A stretch of 37,052 nucleotides of DNA from an uncultured Romboutsia sp. (GCA_937880075.1 CALFLM010000067.1:1-37052), one strand, 5' to 3'. Shown: positions 26,280-35,108, counted from the stretch's first letter. Made by a program: numbers and translations. Notes: generated by a model not told the origin, from the sequence alone.

Positions 26280-26582
26280 ATGAATAAAATAATAGTTGTA
26301 GTGGCGAATAATAATGATTGTGTAGAATCTTTAAAAAAAGCAGGAAATTCTATAGGTGTAGAAATAAAATTTGAAATACAATCAGAAGGAAAAATAATAA
26401 ATGAGCTTTCTATAAATGATATAAAAGAATCAACAGCGGTATTATTTTCTATAGATGGAGAAATAGAAGAGGTAGAAAAGATAGAAAGATTTATAGATTG
26501 TGAATACTATGAAGTTGAAGAACAATTTATAAAAGATGATGCAAAATCAGTATTACAAGAGATATTATCAGACTTAAATTAA
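26280..26582 (+). CDS. EIIB-Fru-like protein lacking the catalytic cysteine motif
   Basis: A 100-residue protein that aligns in layout with PTS fructose-type EIIB domains. A beta strand KIIVVVA leads to a helix, then IGVEIKFEIQSEGKIINELS and NDIKESTAVLFSID (family: lGhEIKVETQGs...N.LT..DI..AdvVI.A.D), then IERFIDCEYYEVEEQFIKD (family: eRF.gk.vyev.v.eaikd). In real EIIB the first strand ends TACPTGIAHT, whose Cys carries the phosphate; here that place reads NNNDC and the P-loop is absent, so phosphotransfer is unlikely. No PTS gene is adjacent. It may be a repurposed sugar- or protein-binding domain, or a regulatory decoy. GAGGGAAAAG provides the ribosome binding site. Confidence 0.65.
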   Translation: MNKIIVVVANNNDCVESLKKAGNSIGVEIKFEIQSEGKIINELSINDIKESTAVLFSIDGEIEEVEKIERFIDCEYYEVEEQFIKDDAKSVLQEILSDLN

Positions 26583-26635
26583 TTTTAGGTAAGTAGAAAA
26601 ATAATAAATGAATATAAGTAAAAAATATATATAAG

Positions 26636-26674
26636 ACCTTTAAGGTAGTTACTACTACTCTTAAAGGTTTTTTA
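26636..26674 (+). terminator. Terminator after the EIIB-like gene
   Basis: Stem ACCTTTAAG / CTTAAAGGT (26636-26644 with 26660-26668), extended by GTAGT / ACTAC with a one-base bulge, then TTTTTT. Confidence 0.85.
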
Positions 26675-26714
26675 TATACTAATGTATTATAAAATATATA
26701 TGTTGTGTATAATT

Positions 26715-26829
26715 TGTATCCTCATAATTGTTTTGAGTAATAGATGTATCCTGTAGCGGTAGCAAAGATATATCGTTGGCGAAATAAAATGTTTCGCCGA
26801 CACGTCGCTCAAATGAAGTGAGTTTTTTT
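26715..26829 (+). ncRNA. Compact GC-richer hairpin element, possible structured RNA or repeat
   Basis: In a region of plain AT-rich DNA, 26750-26822 is much richer in G and C. A 10-bp stem (26775-26784 with 26792-26801; GTTGGCGAAA / TTTCGCCGAC, one G-T pair) is followed by a small hairpin CTCA / TGAG (26808-26811 with 26819-26822) and a run of seven T. The octamer TGTATCCT occurs twice upstream, 30 bases apart (26715-26722, 26745-26752). It could be a small RNA with its own terminator, a cis-acting leader of the GTG-started gene at 26887, or a dispersed genomic repeat. Confidence 0.35.
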
Positions 26830-26886
26830 ATATGGTAATATCTTTAAAGAAATAGTGTAAAATATATTTAATAAGGAGGATTTAAC

Positions 26887-28827
26887 GTGATTAAAAAGAC
26901 TATTATAAATAATACTATTATATTTATGATTGTTATGTTCTTTGTTATTACATTTAAGTCGATATTCGGCGAAGAAAATATATTAATTGGCGTTACAACA
27001 ATAACAGCAACACTTATGTTTTTAGAACGAGATTTTACTGGATCGCCTTTAAAGAATACATTAAAATTTATAGGAATAAACTTATTGATAGGAATAGGAA
27101 CATCACTTACTGTTGTAAGTAATATGTGGTTAGGACTTATAATCAACTTTATAGTAGTATTTATATTTAGTTATGCATTTACTTATAATTTAAGACAGCC
27201 ACTATATGTTCCTTTTGGATTACAGTATATATTCTTATTAAGTACACCTGTACCAACTGATAAATTAGGTACTAGGTTATTAGCTTTAATATTTGGAGCA
27301 CTTATAATAATGTTAGTACAATTACTTTTTAATAAAAATAAATTAGCTACTAGTGGTAACAGGATATTAGTAAATGTATGTGAATCTATTGAAAATAAAG
27401 TATGTTGTATTAAAGATAAATCAAATAATTGTGACTCTATAAATAGTATAAGTTCATCTATAGATGAATTTAGAACTATAGTATACGATAAAAGAGAGTC
27501 AGATTACTATTTAACAAAAGAAGCTAAAATAAAGTTAAATATGTCTGTAGCATTGGAAGGAATAAGTAGAATATTATATAGTGACAATAATAAGTCGATA
27601 AATGTAATGATACTAGATAATTTAGAAGAATTAATAGAAGTTTCGAAAGAAGTAATTTCCATTAACTCTAAAGAAAATAAAATAATACAACCAAATTCTT
27701 ATAATATAAAGAGTATTTTAAACTATTGTCAAGAGCATGAAATAAATGATTTGCTTAATTTACAGTTATTAGAAGGAATGATTTATTTAGATGATACATT
27801 AAAAGAGCTTACTAAGCTTGATAAAAAGCAATATAAAGTAGTTGATAAAATAGGCAATAATTCAGAAATATGCAAAAATAAAAATATCAAATCTTTTTTT
27901 AAAGATACTGATTCACCGAAATATTGTTATGCTATGCGTATGGCTATAACTATGACTATTGGATTATTTTTAATGGAATATTTTAAACTTTCTGAAGGTA
28001 GATGGATATTGTTTACAATATTATCTTTAACTACTCCATTATATGAAGCATCTAAACATAAAATTAGATATAGAATAGAAGCTACTTTAATAGGGGCTGT
28101 AATTATAATTATACTATTTAGCATATTTAAAACTGAAGACAGCAGACTATTTATAGTAATGTTAAGTGGATATTTACAAGGATATGTAAATGAATATAAG
28201 CATAAAACAATATTTGTAACTATATCAGCAATTGGATCTGCAGCTATTGTTGGCAATGTTCAAGCATTGACAATTGAAAGAGTAGTAATGGTAGCTATAG
28301 GTACTATAGTAGCGATAATAGCTAATAGGTATTTATTCCCTTATAATTTAGAAAAATCAAATTATCAATTAAGCAAAATTTACGATGTTTCTATAAAAAA
28401 AATGTTTAATGAATTACGTAATTTGTTAGAGGGGAAAAATAATCCTGAAGTTATAAAAAATTTATTTGTTACAATATCTATTATAGAATCTAAAGCTAGG
28501 CTTAATAAGCAAATATATGAAGATAAAAATTATATCAGCATAGTAAATGAAAGAAGATGTTTAGTTAGTAATATTTATGAGTTATATATGTGGATTTATA
28601 GAGAAAGTATAGACTCTGAGGATAGAGAGAAAATTATTAAATATATAAAATTATTAATTGAATATAGAGATTGTGATACAACAAATAAAGTAATTTTTTT
28701 AGAAAAAGGAATAAAAGAAAGTAAAAATATAAAAACAAAGATTATAATAAGTACTATAGTAGTAATATTTAAAGAGCTTGATAGACTAAATGAACTAGTT
28801 AAATCAAAGAAAAAAGCTCAGATTTAA
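26887..28827 (+). CDS. FUSC-family membrane transporter (aromatic acid exporter-like)
   Basis: A 646-residue protein with the duplicated layout of FUSC proteins (YccS, AaeB, plant ALMT relatives). An N-terminal bundle of about six membrane helices (1-150) is followed by a soluble helical region (about 150-340) and a second membrane bundle (about 345-480) with the conserved EGRWILFTILSLTTPLYEASKHKIRYRIEATLIGA block. A soluble C-terminal tail ends the protein. Members export aromatic acids or move hydrophobic compounds; the substrate here is unknown. The start is GTG 26887 after AAGGAGGAT (26872-26880). It converges with a marR gene and the two stop codons overlap within one terminator. Confidence 0.82.
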   Translation: MIKKTIINNTIIFMIVMFFVITFKSIFGEENILIGVTTITATLMFLERDFTGSPLKNTLKFIGINLLIGIGTSLTVVSNMWLGLIINFIVVFIFSYAFTYNLRQPLYVPFGLQYIFLLSTPVPTDKLGTRLLALIFGALIIMLVQLLFNKNKLATSGNRILVNVCESIENKVCCIKDKSNNCDSINSISSSIDEFRTIVYDKRESDYYLTKEAKIKLNMSVALEGISRILYSDNNKSINVMILDNLEELIEVSKEVISINSKENKIIQPNSYNIKSILNYCQEHEINDLLNLQLLEGMIYLDDTLKELTKLDKKQYKVVDKIGNNSEICKNKNIKSFFKDTDSPKYCYAMRMAITMTIGLFLMEYFKLSEGRWILFTILSLTTPLYEASKHKIRYRIEATLIGAVIIIILFSIFKTEDSRLFIVMLSGYLQGYVNEYKHKTIFVTISAIGSAAIVGNVQALTIERVVMVAIGTIVAIIANRYLFPYNLEKSNYQLSKIYDVSIKKMFNELRNLLEGKNNPEVIKNLFVTISIIESKARLNKQIYEDKNYISIVNERRCLVSNIYELYMWIYRESIDSEDREKIIKYIKLLIEYRDCDTTNKVIFLEKGIKESKNIKTKIIISTIVVIFKELDRLNELVKSKKKAQI

Positions 28828-28839
28828 AAATCTGAGCTT
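28814..28839. terminator. Shared bidirectional terminator overlapping both stop codons
   Basis: 12-bp perfect stem AAGCTCAGATTT / AAATCTGAGCTT (28814-28825 with 28828-28839), 2-nt loop, with A-run left and T-rich right. The last codons and stops of the FUSC gene and of marR lie inside the stem. Confidence 0.85.
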
Positions 28840-29276
28840 ATTTCATTTAATACTTCTTTTAAAGTAATAAGAGAATCATTTAATTTATCGAGTTTTTCAT
28901 CTGGCAAAGTAGATATTTTATCTTTTAATGATAATTGAATTTCTAAGAAACTATTTTTTAAATATATACTTCCTTTTTCTGTTAAATTGATATTTATAAT
29001 TCTACGGTCTTTTTCTCCAGGAATTCTTTCAATCATTCCCTCATCGATAAGTTTATTTAATAACTTAGTCATATTAGGTGTAGATATAAAAAGTTTCTTT
29101 CCTACTTCTGATATAGGTAGCTGTCCTTCTTTTTTTAAAACTGCTAATATTTGAAAATGTGAATGATTTAAATTACCTTTATCAAATTTACAGTTATCAT
29201 GTAAAAGTTTCTTTTTAAATAACGGTATAATACTTATAAAATTTTGAACAATTGATTCTAATTTAATTTCATCCAT
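28824..29276 (-). CDS. MarR-family transcriptional regulator
   Basis: A 150-residue winged-helix repressor of the MarR type, of normal length. Visible parts are an N-terminal dimerisation helix, SHFQILAVLKKEGQLPISEVGKKLFISTPNMTKLLNKLIDEGMIER as the helix-turn-helix, and the wing GEKDRRIININLTEKG with the conserved D-R-R. A C-terminal dimerisation helix follows. RBS GGAGGT lies on the minus strand just before the ATG (complement of 29274-29276). It is divergent from the heterodimeric ABC exporter genes, the classic layout of a local efflux repressor, and convergent with the FUSC gene. A long palindrome between marR and the exporter is a likely operator. Its ligand is unknown. Confidence 0.9.
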   Translation of the reverse strand: MDEIKLESIVQNFISIIPLFKKKLLHDNCKFDKGNLNHSHFQILAVLKKEGQLPISEVGKKLFISTPNMTKLLNKLIDEGMIERIPGEKDRRIININLTEKGSIYLKNSFLEIQLSLKDKISTLPDEKLDKLNDSLITLKEVLNEISSDF

Positions 29277-29306
29277 TTATTGTTACCTCCGTAAATGTAG
29301 ATATTT

Positions 29307-29345
29307 GTTATTTAATATTATTAATTTGTAATAATATTAGATAAC
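29307..29345. promoter_or_regulatory. Long palindrome, candidate MarR operator
   Basis: 16-base arms (29307-29322 with 29330-29345), one mismatch, 7-base centre; the inner part is TAATATTATT / AATAATATTA and the ends are GTTAT / ATAAC. It sits in the divergent region between marR and the ABC genes, just upstream of the ABC promoter. Confidence 0.55.
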
Positions 29346-29358
29346 AATATTTATATTA

Positions 29359-29397
29359 TTGACTTTTATTAAAAAAAGTATATACTTAAAAAGTATA
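29359..29397 (+). promoter_or_regulatory. Predicted ABC operon promoter with overlapping inverted repeat
   Basis: TTGACT (29359-29364), 16-base spacer, TATACT (29381-29386). The -10 is part of an inverted repeat TATACTT / AAGTATA (29381-29387 with 29391-29397) that could be a second repressor site covering the start of transcription. Confidence 0.55.
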
Positions 29398-29480
29398 ATA
29401 GTTAAAAGTCATAAGTATTAAAGAATATAACTATTATATTATACAACAAATTTTATTGAAATGGAGGTAGAAGTTTAAAT

Positions 29481-31700
29481 ATGACTAAAGTTTTAAAATA
29501 CTTAAAGCCATTTACATTATCACTTATATTAGTCATTGGTCTTTTGATAGTACAAGCGACTTGCGATTTATCTTTACCAGACTATACATCAAACATAGTT
29601 AACGTAGGGATACAACAAAATGGTATAAAAAACGCGGTTCCTACTGTTATTAGAGAAAAAGAATTAAATAAACTAATGATTTTTATGGATGATAGTCAAA
29701 AAGATAAAGTTAATAAAAATTATAAGTTAATCGATAAGAATAGTTTAAGTAAAGAAGAATATGACAAAGAGGTAAAAAAATATCCAATATTAGAAAGTGA
29801 GCCTTTATATAAGTTAAATACAAATGATAAAAAAGAAATAGAAAGTTTAAATAAAATAATGAGTAAGGCTTTGGTGAAGGTATCGGGTATTGAAGCTGCA
29901 AGCCAACAAGGGAAAATACCTAATCTTCCAAAAGGAGTAGATATTTTTTCTGTAATTGAAAAACTACCTCAAGCTCAAATAGATGAGATGACAAAAGAGA
30001 TAGATAATAAAATAAGTGATTTAGATGAAAATATGCTAACTCAATCATCTATATATGCTGTAAAAAATGAATATGAGGCTATAGGTATAAATATAGAAAA
30101 GTTACAAAATAATTATATATTTAAATCAGGTGCAACTATGCTAGGGATAGCACTTATAAGTTTAGCAGCAACTATAGTTGTTGGATTTATTGGATCAAGA
30201 ATAGGTGCAGGTATAGGAAGAAGTCTTCGTAAAGATGTATTTAGAAAAGTTGTAAGCTTTTCTAATGTTGAATTTGATAAATTCTCAACTGCATCACTTA
30301 TAACTCGTAGTACTAATGATATTCAACAAATACAAAACTTCACGGTGATGTTTGTAAGAATGATATTATATGCACCAATACTTGGTATAGGTGGAGTATT
30401 AAAAGTTTTAAATACTGATACATCAATGGCATGGATAATAGGTGTAGCAGTTGTTGCAATACTTTTAGTAATTATAGTACTGTTTAGTTTAGCAATACCT
30501 AGATTTAATAAAGTACAAAAACTTGTGGATAAACTAAATTTAGTAACACGTGAATCATTAGTGGGTATGTTAGTTATAAGAGCTTTTAGTAATCAAAAAA
30601 TAGAGGAAAAAAGATTTGATGAAACTAACCAACAGTTAAGAAAAACAAATACATTTGTAAATCGTATAATGTCAGTAATGATGCCTACTATGATGTTAAT
30701 AATGAATATGATAACAATATTAATAGTTTGGGTAGGTGCTTATAATATTGATTCAGGATCAATGCAGGTTGGAGATATGATGGCATTTATTCAATACTCA
30801 ATGCAAATAATAATGTCATTTTTAATGTTATCAATGTTATCAGTTATATTACCAAGAGCATCAGTTTCAGCTATGCGTATAAATGAAATATTATCAACTG
30901 ATGTAGCTATAAAAGATTCAAAAGAAACTAAAGAATTTGATGAAGATAAGTACGGAGAAGTAGAGTTTAAAAATGTTTCATTTAAATACCCAGATGCAGA
31001 AGATGACGTTATAAGTAACATAAATTTTGTTGCAAAACCTGGTCAAACAACTGCTTTTATAGGAAGTACAGGAAGTGGTAAATCAACTTTAATAAACTTA
31101 ATACCTCGTTTCTTTGACGTTACAGAAGGTGAAATTTTAGTAAATGGAGTTGATATAAGAAATATTAATCAGCATAAACTTAGAGATGAAATTGGATATG
31201 TTCCACAAAAGGCAGTTTTATTCTCTGGAACTATAGATAGTAATATAAGATATGGAGCAGAAGATTCCACAAAGGAAGATATAAAAGAAGCAGCAAGTAT
31301 TGCTCAAGCTATGGAATTTATAGAATCAAAACCAGACAAATTTGAGACTGAGATATCTCAAGGTGGTACAAATGTATCTGGTGGTCAGAAACAAAGACTT
31401 TCAATAGCTCGTGCCTTAGCTAAAAAGCCTAAGATATTTATATTTGATGATAGTTTCTCAGCACTAGACTTAAAGACTGATGCAAAACTTAGAAAAGAAT
31501 TAAAATCAAAAACTAAAGATGCAACAGTTTTAATAGTAGCTCAAAGAATAAGTACAATACTTCATGCTGATCAAATAATTGTACTTGATGAAGGTAAAGT
31601 TGTAGGAATAGGAAATCACGATGAACTTATGAAAAATTGTGAGGTTTATAAGCAAATAGCACTATCTCAACTTTCAAAGGAGGAGCTAGACAATGAGTAA
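29481..31700 (+). CDS. ABC exporter subunit with degenerate ATP site and large outer loop
   Basis: A 739-residue half-transporter (TMD-NBD), first half of a heterodimeric exporter. TM1 (about 11-30) is followed by an unusual insertion of some 175 residues, rich in Lys and Glu, before TM2 (about 216-238); this should lie outside the cell. NBD: Walker A GSTGSGKST (528-536), signature VSGGQ (632-636), Walker B IFIFDD with Asp657 in place of the catalytic Glu, and AQRIST, in which Gln replaces the switch His. The Walker half is thus degenerate while the signature is intact, as in BmrC/TM287-type subunits. It overlaps the partner gene by 8 bases. RBS GGAGGT is 12 bases from ATG, a long spacing. 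Probably MarR-controlled. Confidence 0.88.
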   Translation: MTKVLKYLKPFTLSLILVIGLLIVQATCDLSLPDYTSNIVNVGIQQNGIKNAVPTVIREKELNKLMIFMDDSQKDKVNKNYKLIDKNSLSKEEYDKEVKKYPILESEPLYKLNTNDKKEIESLNKIMSKALVKVSGIEAASQQGKIPNLPKGVDIFSVIEKLPQAQIDEMTKEIDNKISDLDENMLTQSSIYAVKNEYEAIGINIEKLQNNYIFKSGATMLGIALISLAATIVVGFIGSRIGAGIGRSLRKDVFRKVVSFSNVEFDKFSTASLITRSTNDIQQIQNFTVMFVRMILYAPILGIGGVLKVLNTDTSMAWIIGVAVVAILLVIIVLFSLAIPRFNKVQKLVDKLNLVTRESLVGMLVIRAFSNQKIEEKRFDETNQQLRKTNTFVNRIMSVMMPTMMLIMNMITILIVWVGAYNIDSGSMQVGDMMAFIQYSMQIIMSFLMLSMLSVILPRASVSAMRINEILSTDVAIKDSKETKEFDEDKYGEVEFKNVSFKYPDAEDDVISNINFVAKPGQTTAFIGSTGSGKSTLINLIPRFFDVTEGEILVNGVDIRNINQHKLRDEIGYVPQKAVLFSGTIDSNIRYGAEDSTKEDIKEAASIAQAMEFIESKPDKFETEISQGGTNVSGGQKQRLSIARALAKKPKIFIFDDSFSALDLKTDAKLRKELKSKTKDATVLIVAQRISTILHADQIIVLDEGKVVGIGNHDELMKNCEVYKQIALSQLSKEELDNE

Positions 31701-33540
31701 TAATAAAGGAATGAAAGGACCTGGTGGCATGGGCAAAGGTCATATGGGAATTGGCCAAGAAAAGGCTAAAGACTTCAAAGGTACTATGAAAAAACTACTA
31801 AACTATCTAAGACCATACAAATTTGCTATCTTATTGGTTATAGTTTTTGCTATAGGAAGTTCTGTATTTAATATAGTTGGACCTAAAATATTAGGTAATG
31901 CAACAACCAAAATATTTGAAGGGTTAGTTAGTAAGGTAAGTAATAGTGGTGGAGGTATAGATTTTGATGCTATAATTAAAACCTTAACTATGCTTGCAGG
32001 TTTATATATTATAAGTTCGATATTCTCTTTTATTCAAACTTTTATAACATCAGATATATCTCAAAAGGTATCTTACAATTTAAGAAAATCTATATCTGAA
32101 AAAATTAATAAATTACCTCTTAATTACTATGATAAAAAGACTAATGGAGAAGTTTTATCGAGAGTAACTAACGATGTAGATTCAATAAGTCAAAACTTAA
32201 ATCAAATATTATCACAAATGATAACAGCAGCAACTACTCTTATTGGGGTTTTAGTAATGATGTTATCGATAAGTGTTACAATGACGTTAGTTAGTTTAAT
32301 TGTAGTGCCTTTATCTTTAATAATGATTATGTTGGTTGTGAAGAAATCTCAAAAGCACTTTAGAGTGCAACAAGAATATTTAGGTCACACTAATGGACAT
32401 ATAGAAGAAATGTATAGTGGTCATAATATAATGAAAGCATTTAATGGTGAAGAAAAAGCTATTGAAGAATTTGATAAATTAAATGATACATTATATAATT
32501 CAGCTTGGAAATCACAATTCTTATCAGGTATGATGATGCCGATAATGATATTTATAGGAAACTTAGGTTATGTAATAGTAGCTATAATGGGTGGTTTCTT
32601 AGCTATAAGAAATAAAATACAAGTTGGTGATATACTAGCATTTATTCAATATGTAAGATCATTTATGCAACCTATATCTCAAACTGCTCAAATAGCTAAC
32701 GTAATGCAACAAACAGCAGCAGCAGCAGAAAGAGTATTTGAATTTTTAGAAGAAGAAGAAGTTGTAGAGGATGTTAAAAATCCATTATCAACTGAAGGTA
32801 TAAAAGGTGCTGTTGAATTTGAACATGTTAGATTTGGATACAATGAAGATAAAATAATAATAAATGATTTTTCTATTAATATAAAACCAGGTCAAAAAGT
32901 AGCTATAGTTGGACCAACTGGTGCTGGTAAAACTACTATTGTAAAGCTACTTATGAGATTTTACGAATTAAATGCTGGTAAAATACTTATAGATGGTCAT
33001 GATTATAGAGATTTTACAAGAAAAGATTTAAGAAAAGTATTTGGTATGGTTTTACAAGATACTTGGTTATTTAATGGAAGTATAATGGAAAACATACGTT
33101 ATAGTCGTCTTGATGCAAGTGATGAAGAAGTAATTGAAGCTGCAAAGTTAGCTCATGCTCATCATTTTATAAAGACATTAGCTGATGGATATAATATGGA
33201 AATCAATGAAGAGGCAGATAATATATCACAAGGTCAAAAGCAATTATTAACAATAGCTAGAGCTATACTTTCAGATCCTAAAATACTAATATTAGATGAA
33301 GCAACAAGTTCTGTAGATACTCGTACAGAGGTATTGATACAACAAGCTATGGAAAATCTTATGGAAGGTAGAACAAGTTTTATAATAGCTCATAGACTAT
33401 CTACTATAAAAAATGCAGATGTAATACTGGTAATGAAAGATGGAGATATAATTGAACAAGGAACTCATGAAGAATTATTAAAATCAAAAGGATTCTATAG
33501 TGAATTATATAACAGTCAATTTGAAGAAGAAGTATGCTAA
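31693..33540 (+). CDS. ABC exporter subunit with canonical catalytic site
   Basis: A 615-residue partner half-transporter. A Gly/Met/Lys-rich N-terminal tail (about 1-25) precedes six membrane helices (40-350) and the NBD. Walker A is GPTGAGKTT (407-415), Walker B ILILDEATSSVD with catalytic Glu536, and the switch His is in IAHRLST. The signature is ISQGQ (511-515) instead of LSGGQ. Its Walker half plus the intact signature of the upstream subunit would form the working ATP site, while its altered signature completes the degenerate one: the reciprocal pattern of BmrCD, PatAB and TM287/288. Heterodimers of this kind export drugs or peptides. It ends before a strong terminator. Confidence 0.9.
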   Translation: MSNNKGMKGPGGMGKGHMGIGQEKAKDFKGTMKKLLNYLRPYKFAILLVIVFAIGSSVFNIVGPKILGNATTKIFEGLVSKVSNSGGGIDFDAIIKTLTMLAGLYIISSIFSFIQTFITSDISQKVSYNLRKSISEKINKLPLNYYDKKTNGEVLSRVTNDVDSISQNLNQILSQMITAATTLIGVLVMMLSISVTMTLVSLIVVPLSLIMIMLVVKKSQKHFRVQQEYLGHTNGHIEEMYSGHNIMKAFNGEEKAIEEFDKLNDTLYNSAWKSQFLSGMMMPIMIFIGNLGYVIVAIMGGFLAIRNKIQVGDILAFIQYVRSFMQPISQTAQIANVMQQTAAAAERVFEFLEEEEVVEDVKNPLSTEGIKGAVEFEHVRFGYNEDKIIINDFSINIKPGQKVAIVGPTGAGKTTIVKLLMRFYELNAGKILIDGHDYRDFTRKDLRKVFGMVLQDTWLFNGSIMENIRYSRLDASDEEVIEAAKLAHAHHFIKTLADGYNMEINEEADNISQGQKQLLTIARAILSDPKILILDEATSSVDTRTEVLIQQAMENLMEGRTSFIIAHRLSTIKNADVILVMKDGDIIEQGTHEELLKSKGFYSELYNSQFEEEVC

Positions 33541-33546
33541 GTGATT

Positions 33547-33583
33547 AAACCACACTAATCTTATAGATTAGTGTGGTTTTGTT
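33547..33583 (+). terminator. Terminator after the heterodimeric ABC operon
   Basis: 15-bp perfect stem AAACCACACTAATCT / AGATTAGTGTGGTTT (33547-33561 with 33565-33579), 3-nt loop, T-rich tail. Confidence 0.9.
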
Positions 33584-33846
33584 TTATGTTTATTTACTAA
33601 GTATATTTATATAATGTGTTAAGAAATAGAAACGTAGTTTATCTTACTATGTAGATAATCTAAAATTTCAGATACAAAAGAACAAAATAAAAAGACAAAA
33701 TTACAAATACAATGAAATAAGAAGGTACTAAAATTAATTATATAAAAGGGAATAAGAAGACATTAATGATAAGTATAAAGATAATAGGTATATATCAAGC
33801 AAATGTTTTCTGGATATTAAATAAGTCTTATAAGGGGTTGATGATT
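33584..33846 (+). other. Leader region of the PTS operon
   Basis: AT-rich, no gene recognised. TATAAT at 33610-33615 is a possible -10 but lacks a good -35. I looked for a sigma-54 -24/-12 element (GGCAC...TTGC), common for LevR-controlled mannose-type PTS operons, and saw none. An open frame from 33766 runs into the IIB gene, but its sequence is not family-like. Confidence 0.4.
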
Positions 33847-34323
33847 ATGCCAAATATAGTACTAACAAGAATTGATAACAGATTAATACATGGTCAAGTA
33901 GCAACAATGTGGTCTTCAAGTGTAGGGGCAAACTTATTATTAGTTGCAAATGATGAAGTATGTACAAATGAGTTTAGACAAGGTCTTATGGATATGGCTG
34001 CACCAAGTTTTGCTCAAACAAGATACTTTAGTATAGAAAAGACTATAAATATAATACATAAGGCGAGTGATACTCAGCATATAGCAATAATATGTGAAAC
34101 TCCTCAAGATGTGGTTAGATTAGTTGAGGGTGGTGTGCCTATAAAGAAAGTTAATATAGGAAATATGCATATGGCAGAAGGAAAAAGGCAAGTATCTAAA
34201 GCTGTATGCGTAGATGATAATGACGTTAAAGCATTTAGACGTCTTCAGGAATTAGGAGTAGATCTAGAAATCAGGAGAGTTCCAAGTGAATCTGCTGAAA
34301 GTTTAGATGAATTATTTAAATAA
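33847..34323 (+). CDS. PTS mannose/sorbose-family EIIB
   Basis: A 158-residue cytoplasmic phosphotransfer protein. It takes phosphate from EIIA and passes it to the sugar entering through IIC/IID. The N-terminus LTRIDNRLIHGQVATMW carries the phospho-accepting His15, the signature of this EIIB type. Length fits AgaB/ManX-type IIB. The frame extends to 33766, but AAGGGG at 33832-33837 and homology place the start at 33847 (MPNIVLTR). It is the first gene of a IIB-IIC-IID-IIA operon. The split arrangement resembles N-acetylgalactosamine (Aga) systems, but no catabolic gene is nearby to fix the sugar. Confidence 0.88.
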   Translation: MPNIVLTRIDNRLIHGQVATMWSSSVGANLLLVANDEVCTNEFRQGLMDMAAPSFAQTRYFSIEKTINIIHKASDTQHIAIICETPQDVVRLVEGGVPIKKVNIGNMHMAEGKRQVSKAVCVDDNDVKAFRRLQELGVDLEIRRVPSESAESLDELFK

Positions 34324-34337
34324 AGGGGGTAAATTTT

Positions 34338-35108
34338 ATGGAATTAAGTTTTATCCAAATTGGTCTTATACTTATTGTAACAATGATAGCAGCAATTGAC
34401 CAATTTAACTTTTTAGAATCTTTATACAGACCTATAGTTATAGGACCGATAATAGGTGCTATAATGGGGGACTTACAAACAGGACTTATAGTTGGTGGTT
34501 CTTATGAATTAATGATGATAGGAGCAATGCCAGTTGGTGGAGCACAACCACCAAATGCAGTTATAGGTGGGATAATGGCAACTGTATTTGCTATTCAATC
34601 AGGATTAGATGTTTCAGCAGCACTACCACTTGCAATACCATTTGCATTACTTGGTCAATATGCAGTTACTGCATTATTTACAGTAATGTCTCCTTTAATG
34701 GGATTATGTGATAAAGCAGCAGAAGAAGCTAATCCTGCGGGTATAGATAAAGTTAATTATATGGCAATGGGAATATTAGCAGTTTCATTTGCATTAATAG
34801 TTTTAGCTGGATTGTTATCAGGTCAAGCAATAGGTGAAACTTTAACTAAAGTATTACCAGAGCAAGTTTGGGCAGGATTAACAGCAGCTGGTAAGATGAT
34901 GCCTGCACTAGGATTTGCAATGTTACTTAAAGTTATGTTAAGTAAAGAATATGCAATATTTATGGTATTAGGATTTGTATTAGTGGCATATGGTAAATTA
35001 CCACTTTTAGCTATAGCTATGGTAGGTATAGCTGCAGCAGTTTATGACTTCCATGTAAGTATGAAAACTAAGAATAATACAGGAGGAGGTATGACAGATG
35101 GCATCTAA
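34338..35108 (+). CDS. PTS mannose/sorbose-family EIIC
   Basis: A 256-residue membrane permease subunit with about seven or eight hydrophobic segments. The family blocks DQFNFLESLYRPIVIGPIIGAIMGDLQTGLIVGGSYELMMIGAMPVGGAQPPNAVIGGIMAT are present nearly intact. With IID it forms the sugar channel. GGGGGT lies upstream of the ATG. The 3' end overlaps the IID gene by 11 bases and includes its ribosome binding site. AgaC/AgaW-like by general look; substrate not proven. Confidence 0.9.
   Translation: MELSFIQIGLILIVTMIAAIDQFNFLESLYRPIVIGPIIGAIMGDLQTGLIVGGSYELMMIGAMPVGGAQPPNAVIGGIMATVFAIQSGLDVSAALPLAIPFALLGQYAVTALFTVMSPLMGLCDKAAEEANPAGIDKVNYMAMGILAVSFALIVLAGLLSGQAIGETLTKVLPEQVWAGLTAAGKMMPALGFAMLLKVMLSKEYAIFMVLGFVLVAYGKLPLLAIAMVGIAAAVYDFHVSMKTKNNTGGGMTDGI

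Noticed and set aside
33766..33846. Upstream start for PTS EIIB
   Set aside because: The extra 27 residues are not EIIB-like, while AAGGGG and the family N-terminus place the start at 33847.
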